A stretch of 39,191 bases of DNA from an uncultured Flavobacteriaceae bacterium (GCA_938020445.1 CALIIC010000171.1:1-39191); one strand, 5' to 3'. Shown: positions 18,101 to 26,476, counted from the first letter of the stretch. The notes: generated by a model from the letters alone, not told the origin. Numbers and translations are program-made.

Positions 18101-18209
18101 CTCTTTTCGAAGAACTCAGCCTGGACAAGACAAACAAAAAAACGAGCAACAGCCCTACCCCGACCAGCAATTTCGCGTCATATAAACCGTTATGCCTTTT
18201 GATTTTCAT
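15168..18209 (-). CDS. CotH-like kinase-fold protein fused to a right-handed beta-helix, membrane-anchored
   Basis: A 1013-residue protein. One N-terminal membrane helix (residues 14-30) anchors it, with the rest outside the cytoplasm. The middle part resembles CotH: YNAEIRLKGDWTDHL (268-282), KWSYKVKL with possible ATP-site lysines (287-294), and FDYDKFAYWDAVATYTAG leading to HNQRFYY and LEPVAFD (Asp490). CotH kinases from spore coats use an Asp five residues before the conserved Asn; here that position is Gly467 within H-G-H-A-L-H-N, so activity is doubtful or uses another residue. From about residue 815 a series of short repeated strands (FTMDNTYFYN, GNITESYFENLGNDGVDVSG) looks like a parallel beta-helix, often carbohydrate-binding. 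It is coupled to the VTC gene and two bases after DUF4956. Confidence 0.78.
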   Translation of the reverse strand: MKIKRHNGLYDAKLLVGVGLLLVFLFVLSRLSSSKRELSKGILIEKMEAPGAFKATNLEAITFDEFLDTYAQQGYTVLLASYDDIKQNVDKAVIRLNDMGSTALDSLKFRDSYAGVIKDGAIVMEMRRSDSLASLTYKNFLINGLGFAKKKQPGTPIGFSYIEGFTGNKTALTSKLQRGLHVLAYKNNEEFIKETISYHFDLHGEKNPSSKGIKKIFLPVQDKLTIEIEEDDFKKIKKKRQEALDYGLLLTYDQDWVPATINFQGKEYNAEIRLKGDWTDHLVHKNKWSYKVKLDNGTILGTNKFSVQTAAARNYMGEWMFHHLLKKKDVIALRYSFLNVAVKINGEKQAQSMYNNVGVMAFEEGFTKYLLENNRRKESVILKIDESLGWEDFKKGGRNFSSATLPISAFGMNKILKDSTKYKQFIQAKDMLHSYYLSKKAPPSSIFDYDKFAYWDAVATYTAGTHGHALHNQRFYYNPTTSLLEPVAFDALGYYYAEKPFAIQYSFPEDPMYRKAVLSKLNELIQVPSEEIERLFLQENFMESSDILSTEYPQKATELKDAMRKRHEKIKAFYSLSHPLDIYLESMDQEKTVLNFRNVAKMDIEVISINYKKKNLIGLSNPIYIKENSFKKDTLEIREGAFNAFFDKAAKTTDRSKFQFISVNYRIVGTNQIKSENIIPYPYHNAAYTTDDVMRKPMNAAHFPFMKIDESSKTVNFLKASDPWKLSKPLRIEKGYKVIVPAGFEMDIEEGGLIISKSPVYFNGEKAALIKIYSSSRNGGGMVVLQASEKSRLNHTIFDGLKNPSYGKWGITGAVTFYESAVELRNVRFQNNGCEDALNIVRTNFTMDNTYFYNTKSDAFDGDFVTGNITESYFENLGNDGVDVSGSDISLSGVKVKGAGDKAISIGENSRAAIRKTEITDSEIGVNTKDLSTTTIDGLDIRNTRLAFTAFQKKDEFGEGSIVANNVNTAGVDKLFLIEENSSMVFNGKEIFEKTKAVKDKMYGNDFGRKSER

Positions 18210-18211
18210 CC

Positions 18212-18874
18212 TTAGCTATTTGAGATAAAGCTTATACTGATGTTCTTATATTTCTCCTCAAGCATCCTTTTAAGCTCCATCAAACTATCTACACTTGAAA
18301 ACTCTAGCATAAAAGCAAACTCGCTATACTCATTGTTTTGGTCAAAACGACGCAGATCTAATGATTTTGTTTGGGATTGTAAGAGCGTAAGCATTTCTGT
18401 TTCAGAAATCTTTTCTTGGGTACGAATGACTAAATTTTGAGTAGACGACACTACTTTTTTACCTCCTAAAAACACGATTACCACACCCAATATGATAAAG
18501 CCTGCAATGGTTATCCATTTTTCATTGGCTCCCATTCCCAAACCTATGGAGATACTCATAAAAAAATAGGCCAATTCCTCTGGCTCTTTAATCGCAGTTC
18601 TAAAACGAACGATTGACAAGGCCCCGACCAAGCCCAAAGACAATGCCACCGAAGATTTTACGATGGATATGATCAACATTGTTGTCATCCCTACCAACAC
18701 CAAGGTCTTGATCATTACCTTTCGGTTCGACAGTACTTTCGAATATCTGTCGTACATCAAGCCTAGCAAAAAAGTAAATACCCCCGTAAGGCCAAGGTTT
18801 ATTACAAAATCCAGTAAGGATATTCCACCCTCCTCACCGGCGAAGGATAGTAGGTTTGACAATTCTTCATTCAT
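18212..18874 (-). CDS. DUF4956 domain-containing membrane protein
   Basis: A 220-residue protein with an N-terminal membrane part (helices about 22-40, 55-72, 77-90, 101-116 and 119-137) and a soluble C-terminal domain of about 80 residues that ends with an alpha/beta ferredoxin-like pattern (EFAFMLEFSSVDSLMELKRM). The segment GALSIVRFRTAIKEPEELAY (84-103) is the family's hallmark. Function unknown. It is the first gene of the trio, two bases ahead of the CotH-like gene, and may be the membrane channel or sensor of the system. The 196-base gap upstream holds a small hairpin (ATTGC-TTC-GCAAT, 18908-18920) and no exact promoter box. Confidence 0.87.
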   Translation of the reverse strand: MNEELSNLLSFAGEEGGISLLDFVINLGLTGVFTFLLGLMYDRYSKVLSNRKVMIKTLVLVGMTTMLIISIVKSSVALSLGLVGALSIVRFRTAIKEPEELAYFFMSISIGLGMGANEKWITIAGFIILGVVIVFLGGKKVVSSTQNLVIRTQEKISETEMLTLLQSQTKSLDLRRFDQNNEYSEFAFMLEFSSVDSLMELKRMLEEKYKNISISFISNS

Positions 18875-19070
18875 AGGTACATTATTTTATGGTTATTTAT
18901 AGCTAGGATTGCTTCGCAATTGTCTACATAAACTTCTGATATTGAAAAAACAGCTTGGGCCCTTATATTCATTTTCACAGATGAACATATCCTGGTCAGG
19001 CCATTGCCAAAGTGAATTTTATGTAAAACAATTGTAAAACTTCGGTAAAGTTATGAAAAGAAAGCGAAGC

Positions 19071-20087
19071 TCAATCCTTTGAAGTAGTTGAAAAGACATC
19101 TTCAAGCCATCCATCTATGGAATACTTGTAATAAATCTCTTTTTGTATTGGCACATAAGGTATTTCGAAAAACGACTTATCCAGACGAAGGGTTTCCCTG
19201 TCTAAATAATATATATTATTTGGGTTATAGAAGTCATATGTCATGATTTCCTTGTTGGTAGTAATTATTTTTTTTTGTGCGCCTATCATCTCTATTGTCC
19301 TCATCGTTAGCCCTTTTTGATCAGGGTGTTGAATGTCTAACACTACGCTACTATCACTAATTTTATCAATCAGTTTTTGCTTTGAAAGAGAAGTGAACTC
19401 GAAATCACCTTGCTTTGCAGCTCGGAAGGTTTTATTGGTCGTTTTCTGTGCGTAGAAGAGTTTTTTACTTTGAAAGAACATAAAATAATCAGTTGTTTTT
19501 CCCCAAGCCTTAAATTGCTCTTTGATATGCATTAGCAGTTGATAACGGTCGCTATGCACAGTTCCCACGAAGAGCAGATCGACTTTCATACTATCTGGTT
19601 TAGACTGGATTTTCTTATAGGCATCAAGAAAAAACAACGGTCTAAACCTAAACCCATGGGCATCGTTAAGACTATCTTCTTTATCAAAGGTGTGCTTAAA
19701 ATCAAAATGGGGGAGTAGATCTAAGGTGTATTTTTTATTTTTAAGGGAGTCCCACATATACACGATGAATATTGCCTTGGATTGATTTTTCCGTAGAGCT
19801 ACCAATTTTTTTTCAGAAATGGCCTCTGCATTTAGAAAAAGCACAAAATCATATCGATTTGGCACTAGGTGTGCAATGATGTTGTTGTAATAGGTGTCAA
19901 TTTTTTTGGAAAGAAATGACTTATTCACTCGAATGATCGCCTTCGTCATAAAATCGTTCCCAGGACGTTCATCATAATAATCTACAACAGCTCCAAACTC
20001 CCGTAGTTTGCTTCCAATTTCTTCGCCGTACCCAAAAAACTGAGGGGAGAAGAGTAAGATTTTCTTGCCTTTGAAACTGTCTTTCAT
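19071..20087 (-). CDS. CgeB-like glycosyltransferase (GT-B fold)
   Basis: The frame is open from a TTG at 20093, but the ATG at 20087 is the better start (MKDSFKGKKILLFSPQFFGY), giving 338 residues. The protein has no membrane helix. The N-terminal half reads as a Rossmann-like domain (RYDFVLFLNAEAISEKKLVA, IFIVYMWDS). The C-terminal half has VDLLFVGTVHSDRYQLL and the donor-site pattern SSVVLDIQHPDQKGLTMRT followed by IEMIGAQKKIITTN, where Glu fits the E-x7-E-like region of GT4/CgeB enzymes. It likely adds a sugar to the lipid-linked repeat unit. It follows the AlgJ-like gene by eight bases. The sugar and acceptor cannot be told from sequence. Confidence 0.75.
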   Translation of the reverse strand: MKDSFKGKKILLFSPQFFGYGEEIGSKLREFGAVVDYYDERPGNDFMTKAIIRVNKSFLSKKIDTYYNNIIAHLVPNRYDFVLFLNAEAISEKKLVALRKNQSKAIFIVYMWDSLKNKKYTLDLLPHFDFKHTFDKEDSLNDAHGFRFRPLFFLDAYKKIQSKPDSMKVDLLFVGTVHSDRYQLLMHIKEQFKAWGKTTDYFMFFQSKKLFYAQKTTNKTFRAAKQGDFEFTSLSKQKLIDKISDSSVVLDIQHPDQKGLTMRTIEMIGAQKKIITTNKEIMTYDFYNPNNIYYLDRETLRLDKSFFEIPYVPIQKEIYYKYSIDGWLEDVFSTTSKD

Positions 20088-20095
20088 ATCCAAAT

Positions 20096-21817
20096 TTATT
20101 GAGGAATCTTTTCCCCCATTTCTCGTTCGACAAAACCTTCGATAATAATATCGGGGTTCAATTGATTTACATATTGCTCATGATATCCCCATATATAGTA
20201 CACTTCATAAAAATGTAGCGAGAAAAATGGGATAAGCTTGTTTGTAAACGAATCCCTGAAAACCAAGGCCCTAAGCTTATTGCCACTATGTTCATTCTTG
20301 GTGATGACGGTCAATTTAGGAAAGCCGTCTATCGGCAGATATTGTATTTGGTTTTTATTTTCCTTGAGGGCAAACGTTGGGTTTTTTTCTATAAAAAAAC
20401 CCTTGTTCCTTACTCCTAACAACTGAATATGTTCCCCCCAGGAGTAATCCTTCCAAACAATATCAAAATCATTGACGCTTTTAGGGCTCATCCCCAACTC
20501 CGCATTTTGGTCAAAAAAGTGCTGATAGGCCAAAAAGGCCCCATAGGAATTCCAGTGGGAGTCAAATTTATGGTAAACGGGGAAAGCTTCTTTGCCCTCA
20601 AGCAAAGTCGGTCTTGGGTCTGTCAATCTAGTCGAAACACCGTTTTTTTGCATGTATCCGAGCAACTGATCTACCCGAGATAGGGTATCACGCACCTGTA
20701 TCTTCATGGTGTTGGGCATATACTCTGGATAAATCGTATGCTTATTGGGCCAGAAAGACAAAAAATACTTTCTTCCGCTGGCGGTATACCTATTTCTTCT
20801 ATCTGTCCATTGATCAACCATCCACTTTATTTGACCCTGAGAAAGTAGGCTGTCGCGGCTGTAACTCCTGTACATTCTACTTTTCATTTTATTATAAAAA
20901 AGCCATTTGTCCTTACCAAACTTTACCAGCTCTGGATGTATGGAAGATCTAAAAAGTTTTGTCCTATAGGAACCTCCCCAATTAACCATATGATTGCGAA
21001 GACCAAAATTATCATCAAAGTAATCTTCATAATCCCTAGCGAATTTTGTGCTAAAAGAAAAATCTGGTTTCGTGGCAAGTTGTCTTTTTTCAAGATTTTC
21101 TAGGGGAGGGGTCAACTGAATTCTATTTTGTACTACCGGTATGACCAACAAAACAAGAAACACCGCAGCAAAAATTCCTTTGGGAGAGATTGATATCTTA
21201 TTGAAATTGTATCCAATAAAAAGAAAGATAACCAAACAGCTAAAGGCAGAAATCAAATATGGATATTTGGTAAATCTGTTGATTCGAATCGAATCCATTT
21301 CTTTTGAATCATCTACTGAAATAAAATAGGGGTCATAAATTGCCCGGTCTTTGGAATTCCCGACAATGCCTGAGAAACGACCATCTCGAGTTTGAGAAAT
21401 GTATTTATTCCCGGCGAACAATCGATTAAAGCCCGGCAAATCAAACGTTCTTGTTCCTTCCTCATCAGTAATTATAAGTTTTTTTATTGTTATTGGCTGT
21501 TGATCAAAGTTTTCGCCAATATCCAAACGTATGCGGAATAAATCTTCTATTGGAGGTAGCACAAAAGTTATTTCTTGATAATCCTCCGACCCTTTTACCT
21601 TGGTTTTTACAGAGTTTTTTATGCTAAAGGCTTTGGAAGGAGATTCCCAATAAAAAAATTGAAAAACATCGTCTTTAGGTACTTTCGCAGTAAGCACCAC
21701 CTTGGCATTTACCAAATTTGTATCCGTATTGTTCTTTAAGTAATTGGCCAATAAAAAAAATACTGTTACTCCAAGAAGTACAAGACCGTATATTTTACTT
21801 TTTTTGCTCAATTTCAT
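20096..21817 (-). CDS. AlgJ/AlgX-like SGNH O-acetyltransferase with N-terminal extracytoplasmic domain
   Basis: A 573-residue membrane protein. Helix 1 is at 10-26; then comes an outside domain (about 38-175), two further helices (about 187-205 and 212-230), and an AlgJ-type catalytic domain (235-573). The latter starts with PPLENLEKRQLATKPDFS and continues with the FGLRN...KLFR and VKFGKDKWLFY elements. The triad is visible: Asp419 and His421 in DSHWN, and Ser523 in FRDSF. AlgJ/AlgX proteins take an acetyl group handed over by an MBOAT protein and place it on an exported polysaccharide. The MBOAT gene is three bases upstream, as expected. The N-terminal domain is unusual and resembles that of the ligase-like protein at 29499. 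Confidence 0.86.
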   Translation of the reverse strand: MKLSKKSKIYGLVLLGVTVFFLLANYLKNNTDTNLVNAKVVLTAKVPKDDVFQFFYWESPSKAFSIKNSVKTKVKGSEDYQEITFVLPPIEDLFRIRLDIGENFDQQPITIKKLIITDEEGTRTFDLPGFNRLFAGNKYISQTRDGRFSGIVGNSKDRAIYDPYFISVDDSKEMDSIRINRFTKYPYLISAFSCLVIFLFIGYNFNKISISPKGIFAAVFLVLLVIPVVQNRIQLTPPLENLEKRQLATKPDFSFSTKFARDYEDYFDDNFGLRNHMVNWGGSYRTKLFRSSIHPELVKFGKDKWLFYNKMKSRMYRSYSRDSLLSQGQIKWMVDQWTDRRNRYTASGRKYFLSFWPNKHTIYPEYMPNTMKIQVRDTLSRVDQLLGYMQKNGVSTRLTDPRPTLLEGKEAFPVYHKFDSHWNSYGAFLAYQHFFDQNAELGMSPKSVNDFDIVWKDYSWGEHIQLLGVRNKGFFIEKNPTFALKENKNQIQYLPIDGFPKLTVITKNEHSGNKLRALVFRDSFTNKLIPFFSLHFYEVYYIWGYHEQYVNQLNPDIIIEGFVEREMGEKIPQ

Positions 21818-21820
21818 ACC

Positions 21821-23239
21821 TTAAAATCTAAAGTAAATGAAAGGGTTATAACTTGATTGCGCCAGCTCGATCATTGAGAGTACCAGTAAGAATACATAAA
21901 AGAGGTACACCCCTATCTCGCAACCATTGGCCCAGGCTATTGATTGGATTTCCTTTATCCTATCATTTATTTTTCTTCGAAGTGGCATGGCAAAAATAAT
22001 CGCCAGCAAGATCATCGTAATCGAATAGGTGTTCAAATATACCAAAGCGGTAACATCGCTGCCACCAGTGGTGCCTATCATGCTTCTAAAATAGTTGAAA
22101 GCCTCTTTCATACTTTCTGCCCTAAAGAAAACCCACCCTACCACAACGACCACCAACACATACAAATGCTGCAAAAAAATTGGCCATTGGGCGGTCCTTA
22201 AGATTTTACTTCTTTCCAAAATAAGAAAAAGACCGTGGAACAAGCCCCAAAAAATAAAATTAAAACTTGCTCCGTGCCAAAGTCCCGTAATAAAAAAGAC
22301 CACAATTAAATTGAAATATGTTTTTCCGCTACCCCCCCTATTCCCGCCTAAGGGAATGTACAGATAATCTCTAAACCAAGTGGATAGGGATATGTGCCAT
22401 CTCCTCCAAAAATCTTGTATTGATTTTGAAATATAGGGGTAATTAAAATTTTCCTTGAAATTGAAGCCCAGCATCTTTCCTAAACCAATTGCCATATCGG
22501 AATACCCGGAAAAATCAAAATAAATCTGGATTGTATAGCATACGATTCCCAGCCAAGCGGTCGCAACGGAAATCTCCACTCCTGGCAAGGAAAAAGCCTG
22601 GTCCGCAATCAATGCGGCACTATTGGCGATAAGTACTTTTTTGGCAAGTCCTCTAATGAACCGAATCACTCCTTCTACAAATAAGGGCAGGTCTATGGTA
22701 CGTTCTTTAATTTCTTCGGCTATATCGTGATATCGAACGATAGGACCCGCAATCAACTGTGGGAAAAATGAAATATAAAGCCCCAGATGAAATAGATTTT
22801 GTTGCACAACGGTCTCCTCCCGGTACACATCTACCAAATACGAGATGCCCTGAAATGTAAAAAACGAGATGCCAATTGGCAAAAGAATATTGGTGTGGTC
22901 ATAGGCTAGATAAAGTCCTATCTCCTGAAGTGTTTCCACTACGAAATTTGCATACTTATAGTAAAGCAAAAGTCCTAGGTTCATCCCGATGGCAATTCCT
23001 AAAACCGCTTTGCACAACCTTGGGTTCCGCTTTAAAAAATAGGAAATGCCAATTCCCGAAATATAGTTGATGCTAATTGAAAATAGCATTAACAATACCA
23101 GAATACCCTCACCCCAAGCATAAAAAACCAGGCTTGCAAGTAATAGAAAAAAATTGCGATATGCTTGCTTTAACAGAAAGTTGACTATTAAAACCAGTGG
23201 CAAAAAAATAAAAAGAAAAATCGTGGAACTAAAAACCAT
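21821..23239 (-). CDS. MBOAT family O-acyltransferase (AlgI-like), first copy
   Basis: A 472-residue polytopic membrane protein of normal AlgI length. Landmarks are PIGISFFTFQGISYLVDVYR (121-140), the FPQLIAGPIVRY segment, FDFSGYSDMAIGLG (241-254), FWRRWHISLSTWFRDYLYIP (277-296) with a conserved His282, and the catalytic His322 in GLWHGASFNF. MBOAT proteins of this type move an acyl group from a cytoplasmic donor across the membrane for transfer to glycans. It is paired with the AlgJ-like SGNH enzyme directly downstream and is similar in layout to the second MBOAT at 24995. The 75-base gap before it has no exact promoter box. Confidence 0.93.
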   Translation of the reverse strand: MVFSSTIFLFIFLPLVLIVNFLLKQAYRNFFLLLASLVFYAWGEGILVLLMLFSISINYISGIGISYFLKRNPRLCKAVLGIAIGMNLGLLLYYKYANFVVETLQEIGLYLAYDHTNILLPIGISFFTFQGISYLVDVYREETVVQQNLFHLGLYISFFPQLIAGPIVRYHDIAEEIKERTIDLPLFVEGVIRFIRGLAKKVLIANSAALIADQAFSLPGVEISVATAWLGIVCYTIQIYFDFSGYSDMAIGLGKMLGFNFKENFNYPYISKSIQDFWRRWHISLSTWFRDYLYIPLGGNRGGSGKTYFNLIVVFFITGLWHGASFNFIFWGLFHGLFLILERSKILRTAQWPIFLQHLYVLVVVVVGWVFFRAESMKEAFNYFRSMIGTTGGSDVTALVYLNTYSITMILLAIIFAMPLRRKINDRIKEIQSIAWANGCEIGVYLFYVFLLVLSMIELAQSSYNPFIYFRF

Positions 23240-23314
23240 AATAACTTTTGAAACTTAAATCATTCATTGTTTGCCCTTGCCTTTAACTACTGCTATTAGG
23301 AAGGTAGCTATAGC

Positions 23315-24982
23315 TTAAGACCGTAACCTAATTACGGTAACATGATCATCTTTGCTGATAAAGGTAATATCATTTTCGGCCTTAAAAATGATTTCTCCCG
23401 AGTAAAAATTCTTGCAGGCAATAGTACCATTTGTCATCTCACAATAATAGACATCATTCGAATTTATTTTTTTCTCTTTAAAATCCTCGCTAGCACTAAT
23501 AACATCGGTCAGAGAAATTTTATCATTGCTCGAAAGCACCTCAAAAAATAAGGATTGCCCATTTTCGAGAAGCATCGGGTAACTATTCAACAAGGTGTCG
23601 TCATTTTCAAAGTCCTTGTATATGCCTACCTCTTTTATAGTAAATTCTTTTCCTATCAAATCCTCATTTTCAGGAAAGGATATACCCAGATATGAAATAT
23701 TGTTGGTGTATAATACGGCGTCTACTTTTTTCAATAACTCAAAACTATTGTCTTCAAGAACGCGAATTGTGTCGAACCTAACAAGTTCTCTGGTTCCTCT
23801 AAATCTAATATTTTCAATGACCGTACTATCGCATTCCAACCTTAAATAGAAATCATATCCTTGATAGTCTTTATTTTCAAATTGGATTCTAAAATAATTA
23901 GCCTTTAAACTCCCCGATTGTTTAAGTTTGATATGGTCACTATCTTGAGAAAGCACTTCGAAATTATAGGGGGGTGTAAAGGAGGCCAAACGTGCTTCAT
24001 TGATTGATTTTTCATTTGAAACATACACTTCTTTTATGTTATTCGGCATATCTTTCAGCAAGCCGGAATTGACAATGTCTTCTATTAAAGATTCAGTTCT
24101 AATCTTTCTGCCAATAACGTTGGAATGGTAATGGGAGTTAAAAAAATACTTCTTTGCGTACGTGTAGTTTTTTACATGGCTCAACAACGGTATTCCTGTG
24201 TGGGCCGAAAAAGAATTCCAAAAAGGCATAATACTCGCTTCTTTGAAGTATCCTTTGACAACCACAGGAGGAGTCAAATAAAAGAGAATACCCTTTTTGT
24301 CAAAATACGTCTTGTACTCCTTTAAACCTTTCAATAAGCTCGAATTTTTATCTAGCCTGGTAAGCGCCCTCTCCTTACTATCTTGTTGATACCTGCCGCG
24401 TATGTATTCTGGCATTATATTATCCCTTTTAAATGCCCTGGAATCATAGACCGAATTTATTTCTCCCATTCCTTCTATGGGATGATTGGCTATGTTTTTT
24501 TTAATGCTCGCGAATACCCCGGAAACCGTACTTTCGAACAATGTCCTGTCTCCTAGTATCGTATGGGCCTGGGATGGATAGTAAGTGGGCACCTTAGAGA
24601 CTTCCATCCCGTTCATGGCGTTCCAAGATTCATCTTTTAGACCTTCGTATTCTTTGGAAAAAATCAATATGTCTCCTTTGTTCAGGTTTCGTTTGACCTG
24701 TTCTATAATATACTTAACAGGAAGCCCCCCATGCAGCGCCATGTTGACCACGGGTATATTTAATTGCTGCTCCATTAAATCAGTATCTATTCCAAAGCTT
24801 GCATTGCTACCTCCGACAATAACTATTTTTCGCACTTCTACCTTCTTCAATTTCTCCATTTTCGAAATTGTCGCGGCTACATATTCCCTATTATAATCAG
24901 GATTAATCCGCAAGGCGACATACGACCCCAGCAGGACTATTCCCAAAAGAATGCATAACCGAAAAAGCAATTTTAACTTCAT
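23315..24982 (-). CDS. Membrane-anchored SGNH-like protein paired with MBOAT, with extra C-terminal domain
   Basis: A 555-residue protein with one N-terminal membrane helix (about residues 6-24), the rest outside. The first strand and nucleophile loop read VRKIVIVGGSNASFGIDTD (Ser59 as likely nucleophile), as in SGNH hydrolases and DltD-like proteins. The His block reads FNSHYHSNVIGRKIRTESL (281-299). Related MBOAT partners, from memory, carry Asp-Ser-x-Tyr-His; here the Asp place is Asn282, so the triad may be altered. Residues 335-555 form an additional beta-rich domain of unknown role. It follows MBOAT 24995 after 12 bases and is therefore its likely partner in glycan O-acylation. The gene is strikingly AT-rich. 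Confidence 0.72.
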   Translation of the reverse strand: MKLKLLFRLCILLGIVLLGSYVALRINPDYNREYVAATISKMEKLKKVEVRKIVIVGGSNASFGIDTDLMEQQLNIPVVNMALHGGLPVKYIIEQVKRNLNKGDILIFSKEYEGLKDESWNAMNGMEVSKVPTYYPSQAHTILGDRTLFESTVSGVFASIKKNIANHPIEGMGEINSVYDSRAFKRDNIMPEYIRGRYQQDSKERALTRLDKNSSLLKGLKEYKTYFDKKGILFYLTPPVVVKGYFKEASIMPFWNSFSAHTGIPLLSHVKNYTYAKKYFFNSHYHSNVIGRKIRTESLIEDIVNSGLLKDMPNNIKEVYVSNEKSINEARLASFTPPYNFEVLSQDSDHIKLKQSGSLKANYFRIQFENKDYQGYDFYLRLECDSTVIENIRFRGTRELVRFDTIRVLEDNSFELLKKVDAVLYTNNISYLGISFPENEDLIGKEFTIKEVGIYKDFENDDTLLNSYPMLLENGQSLFFEVLSSNDKISLTDVISASEDFKEKKINSNDVYYCEMTNGTIACKNFYSGEIIFKAENDITFISKDDHVTVIRLRS

Positions 24983-24994
24983 TGCATCTACCGT

Positions 24995-26464
24995 TTAAAA
25001 TTGAAAATAAATAAATACGGCCTCCTTATTACTTCCGTAAACACCATAAAATAGGATATAAAGAACAAATCCAACATAAAAAGTCCATCTTACCACCCAA
25101 AGTTGTCTTCCCAAAAGATTTAACAAATGATATTTTCGCTCTAAAAGATTTCCTGCTAAAAGAACAAGGATAGCAATTACCGCAATTTTGAACTCTCGCC
25201 ATACCAGACCCAACTTATATATACTTCCATCGAATATAACTTCGGGATTGAATACGAAAAAGTTCTCAATAATATAAAATGCATCTGTCAAGCTATTGGC
25301 CCTAAAAAAAACCCATGCAAAGGTAACTAGTGTAAAAGTCAGAACCACTTTATAAAGGCGATATGCAAAAGAACGCGTATTAATATTCAATATACTGTTC
25401 AATCGAATAATGAAAGGTGATATCGCCAAATCGATTATTTGATAAATACCATGCAAAAAACCCCAGATAAAAAAATTCCAACTAGCCCCGTGCCATAAGC
25501 CGCTTATCAGGAAGACAATCATGATATTCCTGTACTTTTTCCATTTAACCACCCTACTGCCGCCAAGGGGAAAGTAAAGATAGTCTCTAAACCATCTCCC
25601 AAGGGAAACATGCCACCTTCTCCAAAATTCGGGGATGGATTTCGAAAAATAGGGTCTTTCAAAATTTTTAGTTAAATCATATCCCAATAATTTAGCCGCC
25701 CCGATAGCTATATCAGTATACCCTGAAAAGTCACATAAGATCTGGATGGCAAAAAACAAGGTGGCAATCAGCAATTCAAACCCGGAATAGCCGACTGGAT
25801 CGGCATAAACAGTATTCACCAGTATTGCCAATCTATCGGCGATTACCAGCTTTTTAAAAAAGCCCCATGCCATTAAAATCAAGCCATCCTTACTTCTATG
25901 GTAATGAAATTTGTTCGCCAGGTCAAACTGAGGTAGCAGATGGGAGGATTTTTCTATTGGGCCGGCCACCAATTGGGGGAAAAAAGAGACGAATAAAGCA
26001 TATTTTCCAAAATGTCGGGTGGCCTTTATCTCGCCTCTATATACATCCATCGTATAACTAAGGGCTTGAAATGTATAAAAGGAAATTCCTACAGGGAGTA
26101 GAATATTCAAATTTGACACACTCCATTCAAAGCCAATTGCCTTAAATAGCACCGCAAAGTTTTCATTTAAAAAGTTGAAGTACTTAAACCCAATTAAAAT
26201 GGCTAAATTTAAAATAACACTTAGGGCCACGAACATCTTTTTAGAGCCAAAACCGCCGTGATTTGATTTTTCAATATAGATACCGCTTAAATAGGTAATC
26301 AATGTTGAGGTGAAAATTAGCAAAGCATACTTCGGGTTCCAGCTCATATAAAAAAAGTAACTCGAAACTAGTAACCAAAACCACCTGATTCTTATGGGGA
26401 AGACAAAATAAAGTACTACTACTATCGGGAAGAAATAGAGAAAGCTGAAAGAATTAAATAACAT
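24995..26464 (-). CDS. MBOAT family O-acyltransferase (AlgI-like), second copy
   Basis: A 489-residue polytopic membrane protein. It shows the same signatures as the first copy: LLPVGISFYTFQALSYTMDV, FFPQLVAGPIEKSSHLLPQF, CDFSGYTDIAIG, FWRRWHVSLGRWFRDYLYFP and the catalytic His in GLWHGASWNFF. The two copies differ widely between motifs, so they are not a recent duplication. It sits 12 bases after the GT2 gene at 26477 and before the SGNH-like gene, which is its probable partner. Together they would acylate a different position or sugar from the first pair. The acyl group is usually acetyl in this family but is not defined by sequence. Confidence 0.93.
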   Translation of the reverse strand: MLFNSFSFLYFFPIVVVLYFVFPIRIRWFWLLVSSYFFYMSWNPKYALLIFTSTLITYLSGIYIEKSNHGGFGSKKMFVALSVILNLAILIGFKYFNFLNENFAVLFKAIGFEWSVSNLNILLPVGISFYTFQALSYTMDVYRGEIKATRHFGKYALFVSFFPQLVAGPIEKSSHLLPQFDLANKFHYHRSKDGLILMAWGFFKKLVIADRLAILVNTVYADPVGYSGFELLIATLFFAIQILCDFSGYTDIAIGAAKLLGYDLTKNFERPYFSKSIPEFWRRWHVSLGRWFRDYLYFPLGGSRVVKWKKYRNIMIVFLISGLWHGASWNFFIWGFLHGIYQIIDLAISPFIIRLNSILNINTRSFAYRLYKVVLTFTLVTFAWVFFRANSLTDAFYIIENFFVFNPEVIFDGSIYKLGLVWREFKIAVIAILVLLAGNLLERKYHLLNLLGRQLWVVRWTFYVGFVLYILFYGVYGSNKEAVFIYFQF

Positions 26465-26476
26465 AAACAGTAAAAT

